The notes below the pieces were generated by a model. The model worked only from the letters and a program-made list of their open reading frames with translations. It ran no database searches and had not been told where the DNA came from. A stretch of 64,000 nt of DNA from Nothopassalora personata (lineage: Eukaryota > Ascomycota > Dothideomycetes > Mycosphaerellales > Mycosphaerellaceae): the NCBI GenBank assembly GCA_033816765.1, contig CM066299.1, positions 62,001 through 126,000 of the forward strand. The letters are read 5' to 3'. This document shows positions 55,328 through 64,000 of this stretch, piece by piece. Both the position numbers and the translations under genes were made by a program. Position 1 is the first letter of the stretch; the number at the start of each line of letters is the position of its first letter.

Positions 55328-56813
55328 TAAGTTTGTTGGCAACAAATGCGATTTGCATGAAGGATAGAACGTCAAGGCTGTCTCTCAGATTAAGCGTACG
55401 TGCAGGCCCACTCGTTCTGATTTGGAGGACGGGTTCAGACGGTTCACCATGTCGAGGCGCTTAGCTACATGCAGAATGAGATTGACAATCAGCCTTGACA
55501 ATTCCAGTATTGACGCTCCCGCCCGAGTGCTTTCACGCCGCTCGCGCCTCCTGCACAACCGACACGCCGCCATGGACTCCTCCTTTGCTGCCGCGCCTCC
55601 TGCCTGGAAGCCTTAGTGTGGCCGAATGGATTCGAAAAGCCATGATTGGGGAAGCAGCAGCGATGCTGAGGGAATGTATTTGGTGACCATGGTACATATA
55701 AGGTAGCTGGAATATACGGGCTCCGCTACAGCGCTTCACGCGACGGTCACGATCTTGAAAGGGCCACGATACTGAAAGTGAGATGAGTATGATAGAGCAG
55801 AGAGCCGTCGATAAGCCTTGGAGAAGATAAGTTGGATAGGATGGAAGGACCAAAGCGACCCATGTACATGCCCTCTGGAGCGTATTTCCGTGTCACAACA
55901 AATCCAACACACAACTGACGGCCATTGACGAAGTTGAGCAAGAATCGTTCTTCGCCAGATAAGTTCCCCTCCCACGCGTCAGACTTCTTACGCCTCGAAG
56001 GTCTTGTTCACACTTAATACGCTCTTCAAGGTGTACCGCCACAACGTCACCGCCGCAGCCGCCATCATGGAGTGAATGGAAGAGGAAGCTGAAGGGAAGA
56101 AACGGAAGCTATGGCAGGCGGAAAGGCACATCGTTTCAGATGAAGCTCGCGTAAGCAAAGTGAACTATAGTGATTCAGGGTAGACAACGGCGTTTGCAGT
56201 GTCCTGGGGTCCAAGATCTGGCGTGGCAACCGTTGCCACCTTGGTCGTCTTCGGCACCCAAGGCTACCTCAGTACGCTTTCACTTAGCAAACAAGAAAGT
56301 GATGTGATACATTATTTCTGTAGCATCTTCTTCAAGATACCGACATGCGATAGCATCGGCTTGAGGTGTCGCAATAATGGCGGCAAGCAATTCTTAATTC
56401 TCAACTCAAACCCATCAATACGGCTTACGAGTGGCAGGAATCAGAGAGTTTTATCGAACAGCGCAGAGCTATAGGAGGCGATCATAACGGCGAACTTTTC
56501 ATGCTCCATGCTGGCTGAATTAACGTCCTGCCATATGTGGTCTACGGACGCGGACGAAGGGTCATGCCCGCGGGCTCGACGCAACATCGCGAGCCGCAAG
56601 CAGGATTGTCCAGCTACACAATACATCGCAAGCGCGTGTGGCCGAGATTCCAAACAATGTATGAGGAGCATCAGACGCCGCCTTTGTTTCAAATCCGGCA
56701 CAATTCTGCCGCCGTTCACCTGGTATGGAGGCCAACCTCTTTGTCCGCTGTCAATCGCAACGAAGTCCACCTTAAGACATCTTTATCAGTGTGTCTGATT
56801 CGTCACACGCAAT
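55328..56813. other. Intergenic stretch with one coding-like scrap
   Basis: A minus-strand segment within about 55747-55950 reads RFLLNFVNGRQLCVGFVVTR and EGMYMGRFGPS. It looks protein-like but is too short and unbounded to call a gene. Nothing else is supported. Confidence 0.35.
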
Positions 56814-57179
56814 ATGCAAAAGCGTAAGACTCGCAAGAGCGTTGCAACGCCCGCGAAGAAGGCTAAAATTCCCACCACCTCGTCTCCCAGGCGAATGACG
56901 AGAAGTATGGCAAAAGCAGCGAAAACAACAGAAGAAGTCCCGGCTTCAGGCGAAGCGCTAGAGATGACCTTCTCAGTCGATACCACAGTGTTCATCACTC
57001 TTCCTTTGAGTTCAGCAATGCCAGCAGATAATGCGATGAGGGGCGTGGAGCTTGTGGACATGATTGCGCTGTATCTGTCTGTTCCGGACTTGGCTAGGAT
57101 ATGGAGAATCGATCGATTGTGTAAAAATGTTGTAGAGGTTACATTGGGAACGGCTATTTTGTTAACGGACACCATGTAG
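56814..57179 (+). pseudogene. Truncated F-box-like gene or short F-box protein
   Basis: The ATG at 56814 begins a basic N-terminus (MQKRKTRKSVATPAKKAKIP) followed by an acidic-polar part. The F-box-like segment RGVELVDMIALYLSVPDLAR then IWRIDRLCKNVVE comes near residues 80-112. The frame ends soon after, at residue 121, without the usual C-terminal body. It could be a complete short protein, but the family members in this window are 230-360 residues long, so truncation is more likely. It is followed tail-to-tail by minus-strand F-box-like remnants. Confidence 0.4.
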
Positions 57180-57238
57180 TCGGAGGAAATGACATCGCTT
57201 AGGCCAACGGCTGGCATGACATTGATGGACTGTCCGAG

Positions 57239-58264
57239 CTAGACAAGTACCGGATGGTCAAATGTGAATATGTTCCCTACAGCTGGATCGAGTCCTTTAG
57301 GCGACGATGGAATGACGTTGAGTGAGAGGGCCGGTTGTGGTACGCGGTCAGTGATCAGGTGCGTCCAGGGAGCAGCATCCAGCGAATGAGCGACCGCTTC
57401 ATTCTTGGTGATCACCCAATCGGATTGACACCCAATAAGTTCCAATATAATGGTTGCCATTAGCTTGAGACCCATGGCAAGTGCTGTTGTTGTGGCGATC
57501 GAGCTCCTGCCAGTGAATGTGCGCGCTATGAATGCCATTGACCAGGATCTGGTAAAGTGTCGTCGGGTCAAATCTGTCTGGGACGTAAGCGGGGTCATCT
57601 GTCCTGCTTGTGTCCACAGGCGCGAGGAGCAGTGGGTTGAAGCTGCCGATCGTCATCTCGAATGGACTCTTAAGGGAGAGCTTCAAGAAAGGCCTCGATA
57701 TGTCTATGGTCGCGCTGCTTAAGTCGAGTGTCCGTACATCAAATCTCAAACTCGTATTTGTGTGGTAAGCTTTGTCTAGCAACTTCGTACTGCCCCAGAT
57801 GGGGCTAATGAAGGTCCCAATGATGTAAATGTAGCGCAGACCTTTTCTAGGCTCGATTTAAGCCGCATCTGGTCGAGCAGTTCTGTCACCTTAAAGCACC
57901 GCGCTGGCGGATCTTTGCGGGCGACCGACGGAACTTCATCTTGCTGGGTCTCAGCGGCAGATGGGACCGTGAGTGTACGGTTCGCTGGTGTCACATCTGG
58001 AGAGCGACTAGTGCACTGATAAATGGAGGAATGCTGATGTTGGAGCCAGGGTGGCTGACGACTGGCCACATAGAACCTCACTCGCATCTGTGTGTCTTGG
58101 AAGGGTTTGTCCGATGACTGGAATCGTGCAGTGGAGACTGCTTCATGCGCCAATGCTATATGCGCCTGCCAAGGATGCAATAATATTGGAGGTGTAAAGA
58201 ATCGAATGTAGTGTTTATGGATGACCTTTTCATTCTGTCCAATGCTGTCGAAGAGGTTTATATG
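57239..58264 (-). pseudogene. Decayed F-box-like gene next to transposon copy 2
   Basis: On the minus strand three frames in succession give one F-box-like protein. The first has TARFQSSDKPF, then DPPARCFKVTELLDQMRLKS and LEKVCATFTSL (F-box-like). The second has LRFDVRTLDLSSATIDISRP, FEMTIGSFNPLLLAPVDT and TLYQILVNGIHSAHIHWQEL. The third has LKLMATIILELIGCQSDWVI and ends PAVGNIFTFDHPVLV at 57239. Two frame changes are needed, near 57780-57830 and near 57470-57490. Transposon copy 2 begins at 58265, immediately beyond its 5' end, and may have removed its start or promoter. It is a pseudogene on current evidence. Confidence 0.4.
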
Positions 58265-58579
58265 CAATGAATTACTCCCATACGGACAATTATGTCGTTT
58301 ATTACTCCCATACGGACTCCTTTTCAAAAATTACTCCTATAGGTACTTACAGAGATGCTAGATTACTGCTATAGGGACACATTATAGCATCCTCCTTCCT
58401 AGGGCTATAATCGCACTACTATCGTGTATAGTGTATGTTAATATATCCGACTAAGTAAGTTAAGCAATCTTAACATATCTATCTCCTAGGGAAGCACGAT
58501 ATAGCTAGCCTTTCAACACTATGCAGGCAACTAATACACACTTGCTTTACACCAACAGACTCTATCTATCTTATGATCT

Positions 58580-58589
58580 CTTGTTTCTA
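58580..58589. repeat. 10-bp target-site duplication of the nested copy, left
   Basis: CTTGTTTCTA precedes the nested element and is repeated exactly at 59081-59090. Confidence 0.85.
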
Positions 58590-59080
58590 CGGTGGATTAC
58601 TCCCATAGGGACAATTATGTAAAAATTACTCCTATAGGGACTTATAGGGATACTAAATTACTGCTATAGGGACACATTATAGCAGTCGCTCTTTACGACT
58701 TCTTTATATACTACTGTCATTTAATATGCTCTACTAGCTTATACGAGCATATTAAATAGTAGTACGTTTTAATCCTAACGATAGGGCTTATCTAAGATAT
58801 ATAACACGGACACATAGTCGAGAGCCGATATTCGGAGCAACATTGTCATACTACAGTGTGTTTAGCATCTATACAAACAATAGTTAACTATATTGTAGGT
58901 ACAAAAATTTCACTACTTGTACCCTATAACATGCCCTAAGTTAAAGGCTAAAGATTGCTATAATATGTCCCTATAGCAGTAATTTGGCATCCCTATAAGT
59001 TCCTATAGGAGTAATTTTTGTATAATGATCTCTATAGCAGTAATTTCTAACATAATTGTCCCTATAGGAGTAATTCACCG
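58590..59080. mobile_element. Non-autonomous TIR transposon, copy 3 (nested in copy 2)
   Basis: This 491-bp element begins CGGTGGATTACTCCCATAGG and ends TCCCTATAGGAGTAATTCACCG. It has the same terminal repeat units as copies 1 and 2 and an exact 10-bp duplication (CTTGTTTCTA) at both ends. Its interior shares the AGCAGTCGCTCTTTACGACT segment and the TTTAATATGCTC/GAGCATATTAAA inverted repeat with copy 1, but it lacks about 350 bp of copy 1. Because it sits inside copy 2, it inserted later. Confidence 0.85.
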
Positions 59081-59090
59081 CTTGTTTCTA
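59081..59090. repeat. 10-bp target-site duplication of the nested copy, right
   Basis: Exact repeat of CTTGTTTCTA found at 58580-58589. Confidence 0.85.
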
Positions 59091-59323
59091 AGTTCAATTA
59101 TCTGCAGCAACAATAGCTAACGACGGTGTAGGTGCAAAAGTGAAATTTTTGCACCCTTACATATAGGTACTGCTGCAAAGCTAATAGCTGCTATAATGTG
59201 TCCCCATGGCAGTAATTTGGCATCCCTATAAGTCCCTATAGGATTAATGGTTGAAAATAAATCCCTACGACAGTAATTTCTGACATAATTGTCCCTATGG
59301 GAGTAATTCACCGGATTTATATG

Positions 59324-60371
59324 GCACGCTTGCAGTCTCCTATAGTACACCATCACGACCTCGGCTTTTAAATGTACAGAATAGAGTACTTCAGACGGGC
59401 CTGTGTCTGGTCAATCGTACATTGAGCCCAGTTCAGGGTTCGTGGTTCGGGCAGGCGCCTGAATGAAAATGCATTTTCTCAGCCACTAAACTACAGCCCC
59501 CGAGCAAGATGCTAAGATGTCTGATCTGCACTTGTAGAGCTTACACATCAAGCCAAGCAGCGTGAATTCACAGTAGTCCAGAAGTTACTGACGCGAAAGA
59601 AAGCCTGCCACATAGGTCTGGCACGGCATTGGAGCGGGGGGATGAGAAACGTGCCCTAGGATGTCGGATCTGGATGATGTGTGGATCGAAACTCGTAGCT
59701 ACTAGAGTACACTGCGCGTCATGGCACGACCAGTAATTCTCGCTGGAAGTCAGGGCAACGGAAAACCGGGAGATTGCGTCTCTGTGGTTGTGAGAACAAG
59801 TGCCGAAGCACTAAACTGCCTAGAGAAAGTGTTAGGGTCCTCTCAGCTGGCAAGATCGGTATGCAAGCTGTGATACACATTCAGCGTTTGCTATTGAGCA
59901 CGGGAAATTGATCACGATAGTCAGGTTACAATCCACAATAGTCGAACACTATTCCCTTGTCCAGCCAGAACGCGCCGTCAAATTGACGTGGTCATGTCAC
60001 ATTTCTTAGGGTTTCCCGAGGAGGAGTAATCTTTCCCGTGGCTTTTTGTGTGCCATTGTCCCAAATTCAATCGTAGCTTCCAGCCGACAAAGACTGGAAA
60101 ATGGGTACTACATCTCGTTCTTGAGTGGTTGACACCACTTGGTGGCATCATACTGCGCCGGAGCTGTACGACGTACCCGTCAGACACCGTCTTGATGTCA
60201 AATGGGTGGTCTGCTTACCATAGTAGTACACAGCATACGTTGAAGAGACACCGTGCCGTTCATAACCGCCCTCTAAACTGAGAGCCTTTCTATCGTCCAA
60301 AGCGCAAGATCAACTTTGTCCAGGAGTAGGCGACTTTCTCAGGGGCGTATATTGAATCGCCTCATTTGGCC
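59324..60371. other. Intergenic stretch
   Basis: No gene is supported. A tRNA-like hairpin region near 59424-59510 was considered and rejected. Confidence 0.4.
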
Positions 60372-61460
60372 TTAAGAATCGTCGAGGCCGACTTCGTCTG
60401 GTCCTATCACGTTTGGTGTCCATGCACAATTCAATACGCCCCCAGGTGCACTTTCCACCATGTCAACCTCATCCTCAGTGGGGAAGACCCTCGCAAATGG
60501 AACCACAAATGGGACCACCTGTAGCTTAAAGCTTGAAGCGTACGTCCTATCTTCTGAATGGGTATTCTGCTCCAGATGCCAAATTACGTCTTCGAGCCGG
60601 ACTGGCCCTTGTTGATCCACGACTATGATTGTCTCATCAGTGCGGCAGCACGCCTCACTTTCCTCGTGTAGATGGTACTGATCGTCGTCGACGAGTGGTG
60701 TACGGCCACGGTGGTTAACGCGAGCTGGGAAGTCGATGGGCAGGAGATCTGGTCCGTACTCCTGCCAAGCTTGCATTGCCGGACACTTGCGGTAGAAAAA
60801 GCAAAGCCTCATTATGACTCTGTGTGTTAGAGGATCGGTGATGTAGGTGCGTCTGATGTTATGACTTGCTTCGATGTTGGTAGGAAAGGTATTGCTCTTC
60901 CAGGTACCCGCGCCGATACTGTAGCTGACTATGCCTCCAGTTGTCTGCCATTTTGTACTGCGAGACGCCTTTAGCTGGTCGAACAGTTGAATCTCACTAG
61001 GTATGAGGTCGGCCAAAAGCTTGAAGTGGAGATAGGGCACATCGCTCGGACCATCCTCGCGTATTGAGCGCCTCATGAATAACTCGTTGAGCCGCGCAGG
61101 GACAACGCAAAACGCGCTTGCGCTTCTAGAAGTCGCCAGCCCGGCCTTGACAATGGAGATAGTTTCTGCTGCCAGGTCGACCTCCCATACAGTTGAGGCG
61201 TTGCCAGACCTGTACAGCAGCCAGCGTTGCAGCCTTGGATTTTCCTCGATCTGCTGCGCGAATTCTGTACAGACCGCGCTGAGGCGGGTGATTTCGTGGA
61301 CATCGAGGAACCCCATGATGCTCTCGAGCAGCTCTGGACTACCCAGGCATGTTAGAGCAGCGCTTGGTTTCTTGTCGGACTGTGCTTTGGATTGGGTCGG
61401 ATTTGCCATGTCGTTTCTGTGGTGTAATGTCTTCGGAAGCACCAGCCTGCGGTTGCTCAT
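60372..61460 (-). CDS. F-box protein (intact)
   Basis: A single-exon minus-strand frame of 362 residues from the ATG at 61460; a second in-frame ATG lies at 61409 (MANPTQSKAQSDKK), and the longer open frame upstream lacks an ATG. A clear F-box is seen after a polar lead: LGSPELLESIMGFLDVHEIT, then RLSAVCTEFAQQIEENPRLQ (about residues 38-77). The C-terminal body of about 285 residues is typical of uncharacterised dothideomycete F-box proteins, with VPYLHFKLLADLIPSEIQLF and LTHRVIMRLCFFYRKCPAMQ. It is expected to recruit a target to an SCF-type ubiquitin ligase, substrate unknown. This is the best-preserved F-box gene in the window. Confidence 0.75.
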   Translation of the reverse strand: MSNRRLVLPKTLHHRNDMANPTQSKAQSDKKPSAALTCLGSPELLESIMGFLDVHEITRLSAVCTEFAQQIEENPRLQRWLLYRSGNASTVWEVDLAAETISIVKAGLATSRSASAFCVVPARLNELFMRRSIREDGPSDVPYLHFKLLADLIPSEIQLFDQLKASRSTKWQTTGGIVSYSIGAGTWKSNTFPTNIEASHNIRRTYITDPLTHRVIMRLCFFYRKCPAMQAWQEYGPDLLPIDFPARVNHRGRTPLVDDDQYHLHEESEACCRTDETIIVVDQQGPVRLEDVIWHLEQNTHSEDRTYASSFKLQVVPFVVPFARVFPTEDEVDMVESAPGGVLNCAWTPNVIGPDEVGLDDS

Positions 61461-63694
61461 TCTGCGACTTCGAATTGTCGTCGAAAATGCGCGACCCGCT
61501 TTCCTGCGTGCGACTAGTCTCTGATTGGTCTGCTTAAACTCACTGCAAGCTCGTGGCTTGGCACAGCTGTAGACCACTGCGTATTCGAGTCGCACGTTCG
61601 CCACGCAACATTTTTCGTGCCTAGCGATAACATAATCTTACTCAAGGCATGCAGTTCGTCTCGTAACAGCAGCTTAGCCGATGTCAGGAGATAGTATACA
61701 AGCGAATGATTTGGTTCCGTGTCCCGCCACGTCTATCACATCGCTTGGAGCTGAACCTCTAAGCAGACTTATCGACAAACAGACAAGTTAAAGACGAGGT
61801 CTTTGACTTATCTTTTTGCCATTTCACGACGGTTTACTTGCGTTCCAAGTCGTATAGGGCATGCTAGGAAGCCTTCTCTGCAGTGGTTATGCGATGCTGA
61901 GAGCGTGCCCGGCTTACCTATTTAGGTAAGCCTTACCTCGATTTAAAAGAAGCCGCAGATCTAGGTGAATATAAGCAACGAGGTATGCCTTCCAGCTGCC
62001 TTCGTGATCGCAATTTAAGTATAGGGGCTTATCTTAGGAGTATATTTTTTTCAATATATAGCTAATAGATATTGATACATTAGTAAAGTAAGTAGTATCG
62101 CCCTCGTTAAGTAGATGCCGTGAGCCTTTCATACAAGTTACTACTTACACCTTGTTTGTATAAGCAATCTAACCAAACGAAATAGCACTTACTCCTTCGG
62201 TTGTCGCAAGGTTTGTTTGCAAAAAGTTTGTGATGACTTTGTTTATTGATTATTCTGCCTCTGAGTTGAATTGCTTGACTATTACCGGAAATGCGATCAT
62301 CTTATAGTCATCACCATAACAAGAACAAGACAGGCCGCTGTTGCGAGCAGAGATTCTGCGAGGCACCCTTCTCAAATGCGCAGACGACTCCGCCATTCCA
62401 TGCTCAGCACGCGACTCGGCAGCATCGAACTCTAGGTCTTTATCAGGCTTACATTCTCTGAGTATCAGAGACGACGATATGCCAATACTTCCCGCCGATA
62501 CCACAGAGCCACGGCTGTAGCCTTGCCGGCGAGCTTAGGACTCTTTCCTGCCGCCGTGGAACTTGCCACCATAAGCATAAATTCGACCGTTCAAGCACGC
62601 AGTAGAGCTGCCGCCGTCTTTCCGACCTCACGCGATGGTTGTATATGATTGGTCGCTTGCATCACTGCATGCAGCAGATCCAACGAAGTCAAAATATTGC
62701 TTGACATGCAGCCGTGAGCCTCAAACAAGACTGTGCTGTCGAGAGGATATCTAAGCAGCATTTTTTCAGCCTCATGCGCCCCGAATACACCGATTCAGTG
62801 ATGCGGGGTTCTCCAGAAGCTGTCAGATGAGACCAGAACGTCTGGGCGAAGCTTTGCAAGGGCGGCCTGCGGGCATTCAGCAAGCGGAGTTCGATAATGC
62901 ATAGAGCGAGCATCCAAAATCCAGTGGGGTGCCTGCCGGAGTATTAAGCATGGACAGAGAATGTTGGCGAGCCGAACATCTAGGCGCTATCACCAGGGAG
63001 GAGAAAACTGTCTCTGTGCCGAAAACAAGGCAACCCACACGGAGCATTGCGGAACGATATAAAGAGGAGTTCCCTTCCTGTCTGCGACGACTATGGTCAC
63101 GGTAGTAGGCTTCACGGAAAGCTCGGGTCCTGAAAAGGAGGAGCCTGAAACATCAAGCTTCCCACAGCCTTTCCGAGAGCGCTTATCACAGTATGTCCGG
63201 ACAGTACGGTACCATTCGACTGAGAGCCTGAAACACCGAGCTAGTCACAGACTTCCTATAGTACTTATCACAGCACAGCCGGACAGTCCGGTACTATTTG
63301 CCATGCTCAGCTGTGCGAAGTCCCCGCTTGTCGCCGTCTGCCTCCGCAATACGCAATAAAGCACAAGATTTCTCCTCACAGGACAGTGCATTGACGTCGA
63401 TCGCTGCAGCTGTTGGGAAGTCCTCTGCATCTTCGGGAGAAATATGCTTAGTTATGACCGCTATTGACGTTTCCACGACAGCGGCAGCTCAAATTTGTTC
63501 TCAACGCAAGCGTAACTTGCCATGACTCTGTGGATACAGTTCGAGTAGACCCCTGAGAAGTCTCCCCCATTGCAAAACCGTTCATCTTCCTCTGCTCATG
63601 TTGGTTCTGCACGATACCAACATTATCGCACGCCTTGTTGCCCTGTCTTATCATCCAGAGATTCCTCATCCGAGATCTGGTCTCCAATCTCAAG
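61461..63694. other. Intergenic stretch, AT-rich in the middle, with small repeats
   Basis: No gene is firmly supported. GGCTTACC/GGTAAGCC form an 8-bp inverted repeat with a 6-base spacer at 61911-61932. An imperfect direct repeat of about 76 bp lies at 63141-63299. A TATAAAG box at 63058-63064 precedes an 88-codon ATG frame (63093-63359) that spans the direct repeat; that frame is doubtful as a gene. Confidence 0.45.
63141..63299. repeat. Imperfect tandem repeat of about 76 bp
   Basis: GAGCCTGAAACA at 63141 recurs at 63223, followed in both copies by CTTATCACAG and CCGGACAGT.CGGTAC. The first copy covers about 63141-63216 and the second about 63223-63299. Confidence 0.7.
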
Positions 63695-64000
63695 ATGAAG
63701 TATCTCTGGCTCTTCACTTGGCTTGTCGCGGCTACAAGCCACTTTGTTTCGGCCAGTGCAGTCTCGTCAAGCGAAGGACTTCTCGATGAAGCAAGCATCC
63801 CTGCTGCGCAATCCGCTGCCACCAGCGCAGAGACTCGTTTTCGCGGCCGGAAGGACCGCCTCATCTCACAACGTCAGGCTTACCCAAACGGCGTCCAAGA
63901 CCAATGTCATCGAGAGATCGAACTCAGCAACCGATGCTTAGGTGGCTCTCGTGGCGAATGCCAAGGGACTGTCAGAGCGTACATCTATGGCAAGCATCCA
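63695..64000 (+). CDS. Putative secreted protein, cut off by the window end
   Basis: An ATG at 63695 begins a frame that stays open for 102 codons to the last base. It starts MKYLWLFTWLVAATSHFVSA, a good signal peptide (one Lys, a hydrophobic core, small residues before the cut). The mature part seen so far is Ser/Ala-rich, then basic (TRFRGRKDRLISQRQAYPNG), with three Cys in a short span (DQCHREIELSNRCLGGSRGE, then CQG). The C-terminus lies beyond the window. A small cysteine-containing secreted protein or effector candidate fits, but no family is recognised. Confidence 0.5.
   Translation, partial: MKYLWLFTWLVAATSHFVSASAVSSSEGLLDEASIPAAQSAATSAETRFRGRKDRLISQRQAYPNGVQDQCHREIELSNRCLGGSRGECQGTVRAYIYGKHP

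Larger units (their letters stand above)
58265..59313. mobile_element. Non-autonomous TIR transposon, copy 2 (outer, interrupted)
   Basis: The same family as the element at 28258-29093. It begins CAATGAATTACTCCCATACG (the CGG start of copy 1 altered to CAA) and ends ...GGGAGTAATTCACCG. It is flanked by a 10-bp duplication with one mismatch: GGTTTATATG at 58255-58264 and GATTTATATG at 59314-59323. Internally it is interrupted by a second full copy at 58590-59080 with its own duplication, so its own length is about 548 bp. An inverted repeat around a GGTGCAAAA-type motif near 59131-59157 resembles the one in copy 1. No transposase frame is present. Confidence 0.8.

Noticed and set aside
59424..59510. 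tRNA-like sequence on the minus strand (TAGTTTAGTGGC resembling an A box)
   Set aside because: The acceptor stem does not pair, the T-arm motif appears only in the opposite orientation and the anticodon region is a simple palindrome. No cloverleaf can be formed.
1..64000. CRISPR arrays, bacterial operons or ribosome-binding sites
   Set aside because: Short spliceosomal introns and fungal gene families show that this is eukaryotic nuclear DNA. No regularly spaced direct repeats of CRISPR type were seen.

Overview
The window looks like nuclear DNA of a filamentous ascomycete, most likely a dothideomycete of the Capnodiales/Mycosphaerellales type (an inference from gene families and architecture). 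Genes sit on both strands in no operon-like order. They carry short GT-AG introns of about 49-76 bases, and their products are typical fungal membrane transporters, F-box-like proteins, small secreted proteins and zinc-finger proteins. No rRNA, tRNA or CRISPR array is supported.

Layout. 1.8-3.8 kb: a four-exon siderophore-type MFS transporter. 5-9 kb: gene-poor sequence with coding-like scraps. 9.0-9.7 kb: a small four-helix membrane protein. 10.3-16.4 kb: a same-strand run of F-box-like lineage-specific genes, some intact (12.5 and 15.0 kb) and some frame-broken (10.3 and 14.0 kb), with short tandem duplications between them. 17.4-18.4 kb: a probable secreted cysteine-containing protein. 20.6-22.4 kb: a PiT-type phosphate permease with three CACGTGGG (Pho4/NUC-1 type) sites upstream. 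23.6 kb: an uncharacterised Ser/Thr-rich protein. 25.0-29.1 kb: repeat territory, with a 0.5-kb inverted-repeat element, a decayed relative of the 53.9-kb gene, and a terminal-inverted-repeat transposon flanked by a 10-bp target-site duplication. 30.2 kb: another F-box-like gene with no obvious start codon.

34-43 kb: a cysteine-rich secreted protein with an internal duplication, a frame-broken PD-(D/E)XK-like gene, an AAAP amino-acid transporter, a REI1-like zinc-finger gene and an anion:cation symporter (ACS) family MFS transporter. 43.3-44.0 kb: a three-exon PLAC8-type cysteine-rich gene whose reading frame runs through a 26-nt poly-G tract that puts it out of frame. 45.4-51.1 kb: a DHA1-like MFS transporter, a short-chain dehydrogenase and a second ACS-family MFS transporter. 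52.0-52.6 kb: a GH10 xylanase pseudogene. 53.9-55.3 kb: an intact uncharacterised charged protein. 56.8-61.5 kb: F-box-like remnants, two further copies of the same transposon family (one nested in the other, each with its own 10-bp duplication), and an intact F-box gene. The window ends inside a gene for a putative secreted protein.

The functional genes mostly concern nutrient uptake and export (iron-siderophore, phosphate, amino acids, organic anions, drug-like compounds). They are separated by fast-evolving accessory DNA: F-box paralogues, secreted proteins, pseudogenes and non-autonomous transposons. The most notable signals are the transposon family with three copies, composite repeat termini and 10-bp duplications, and the homopolymer in the PLAC8 gene.
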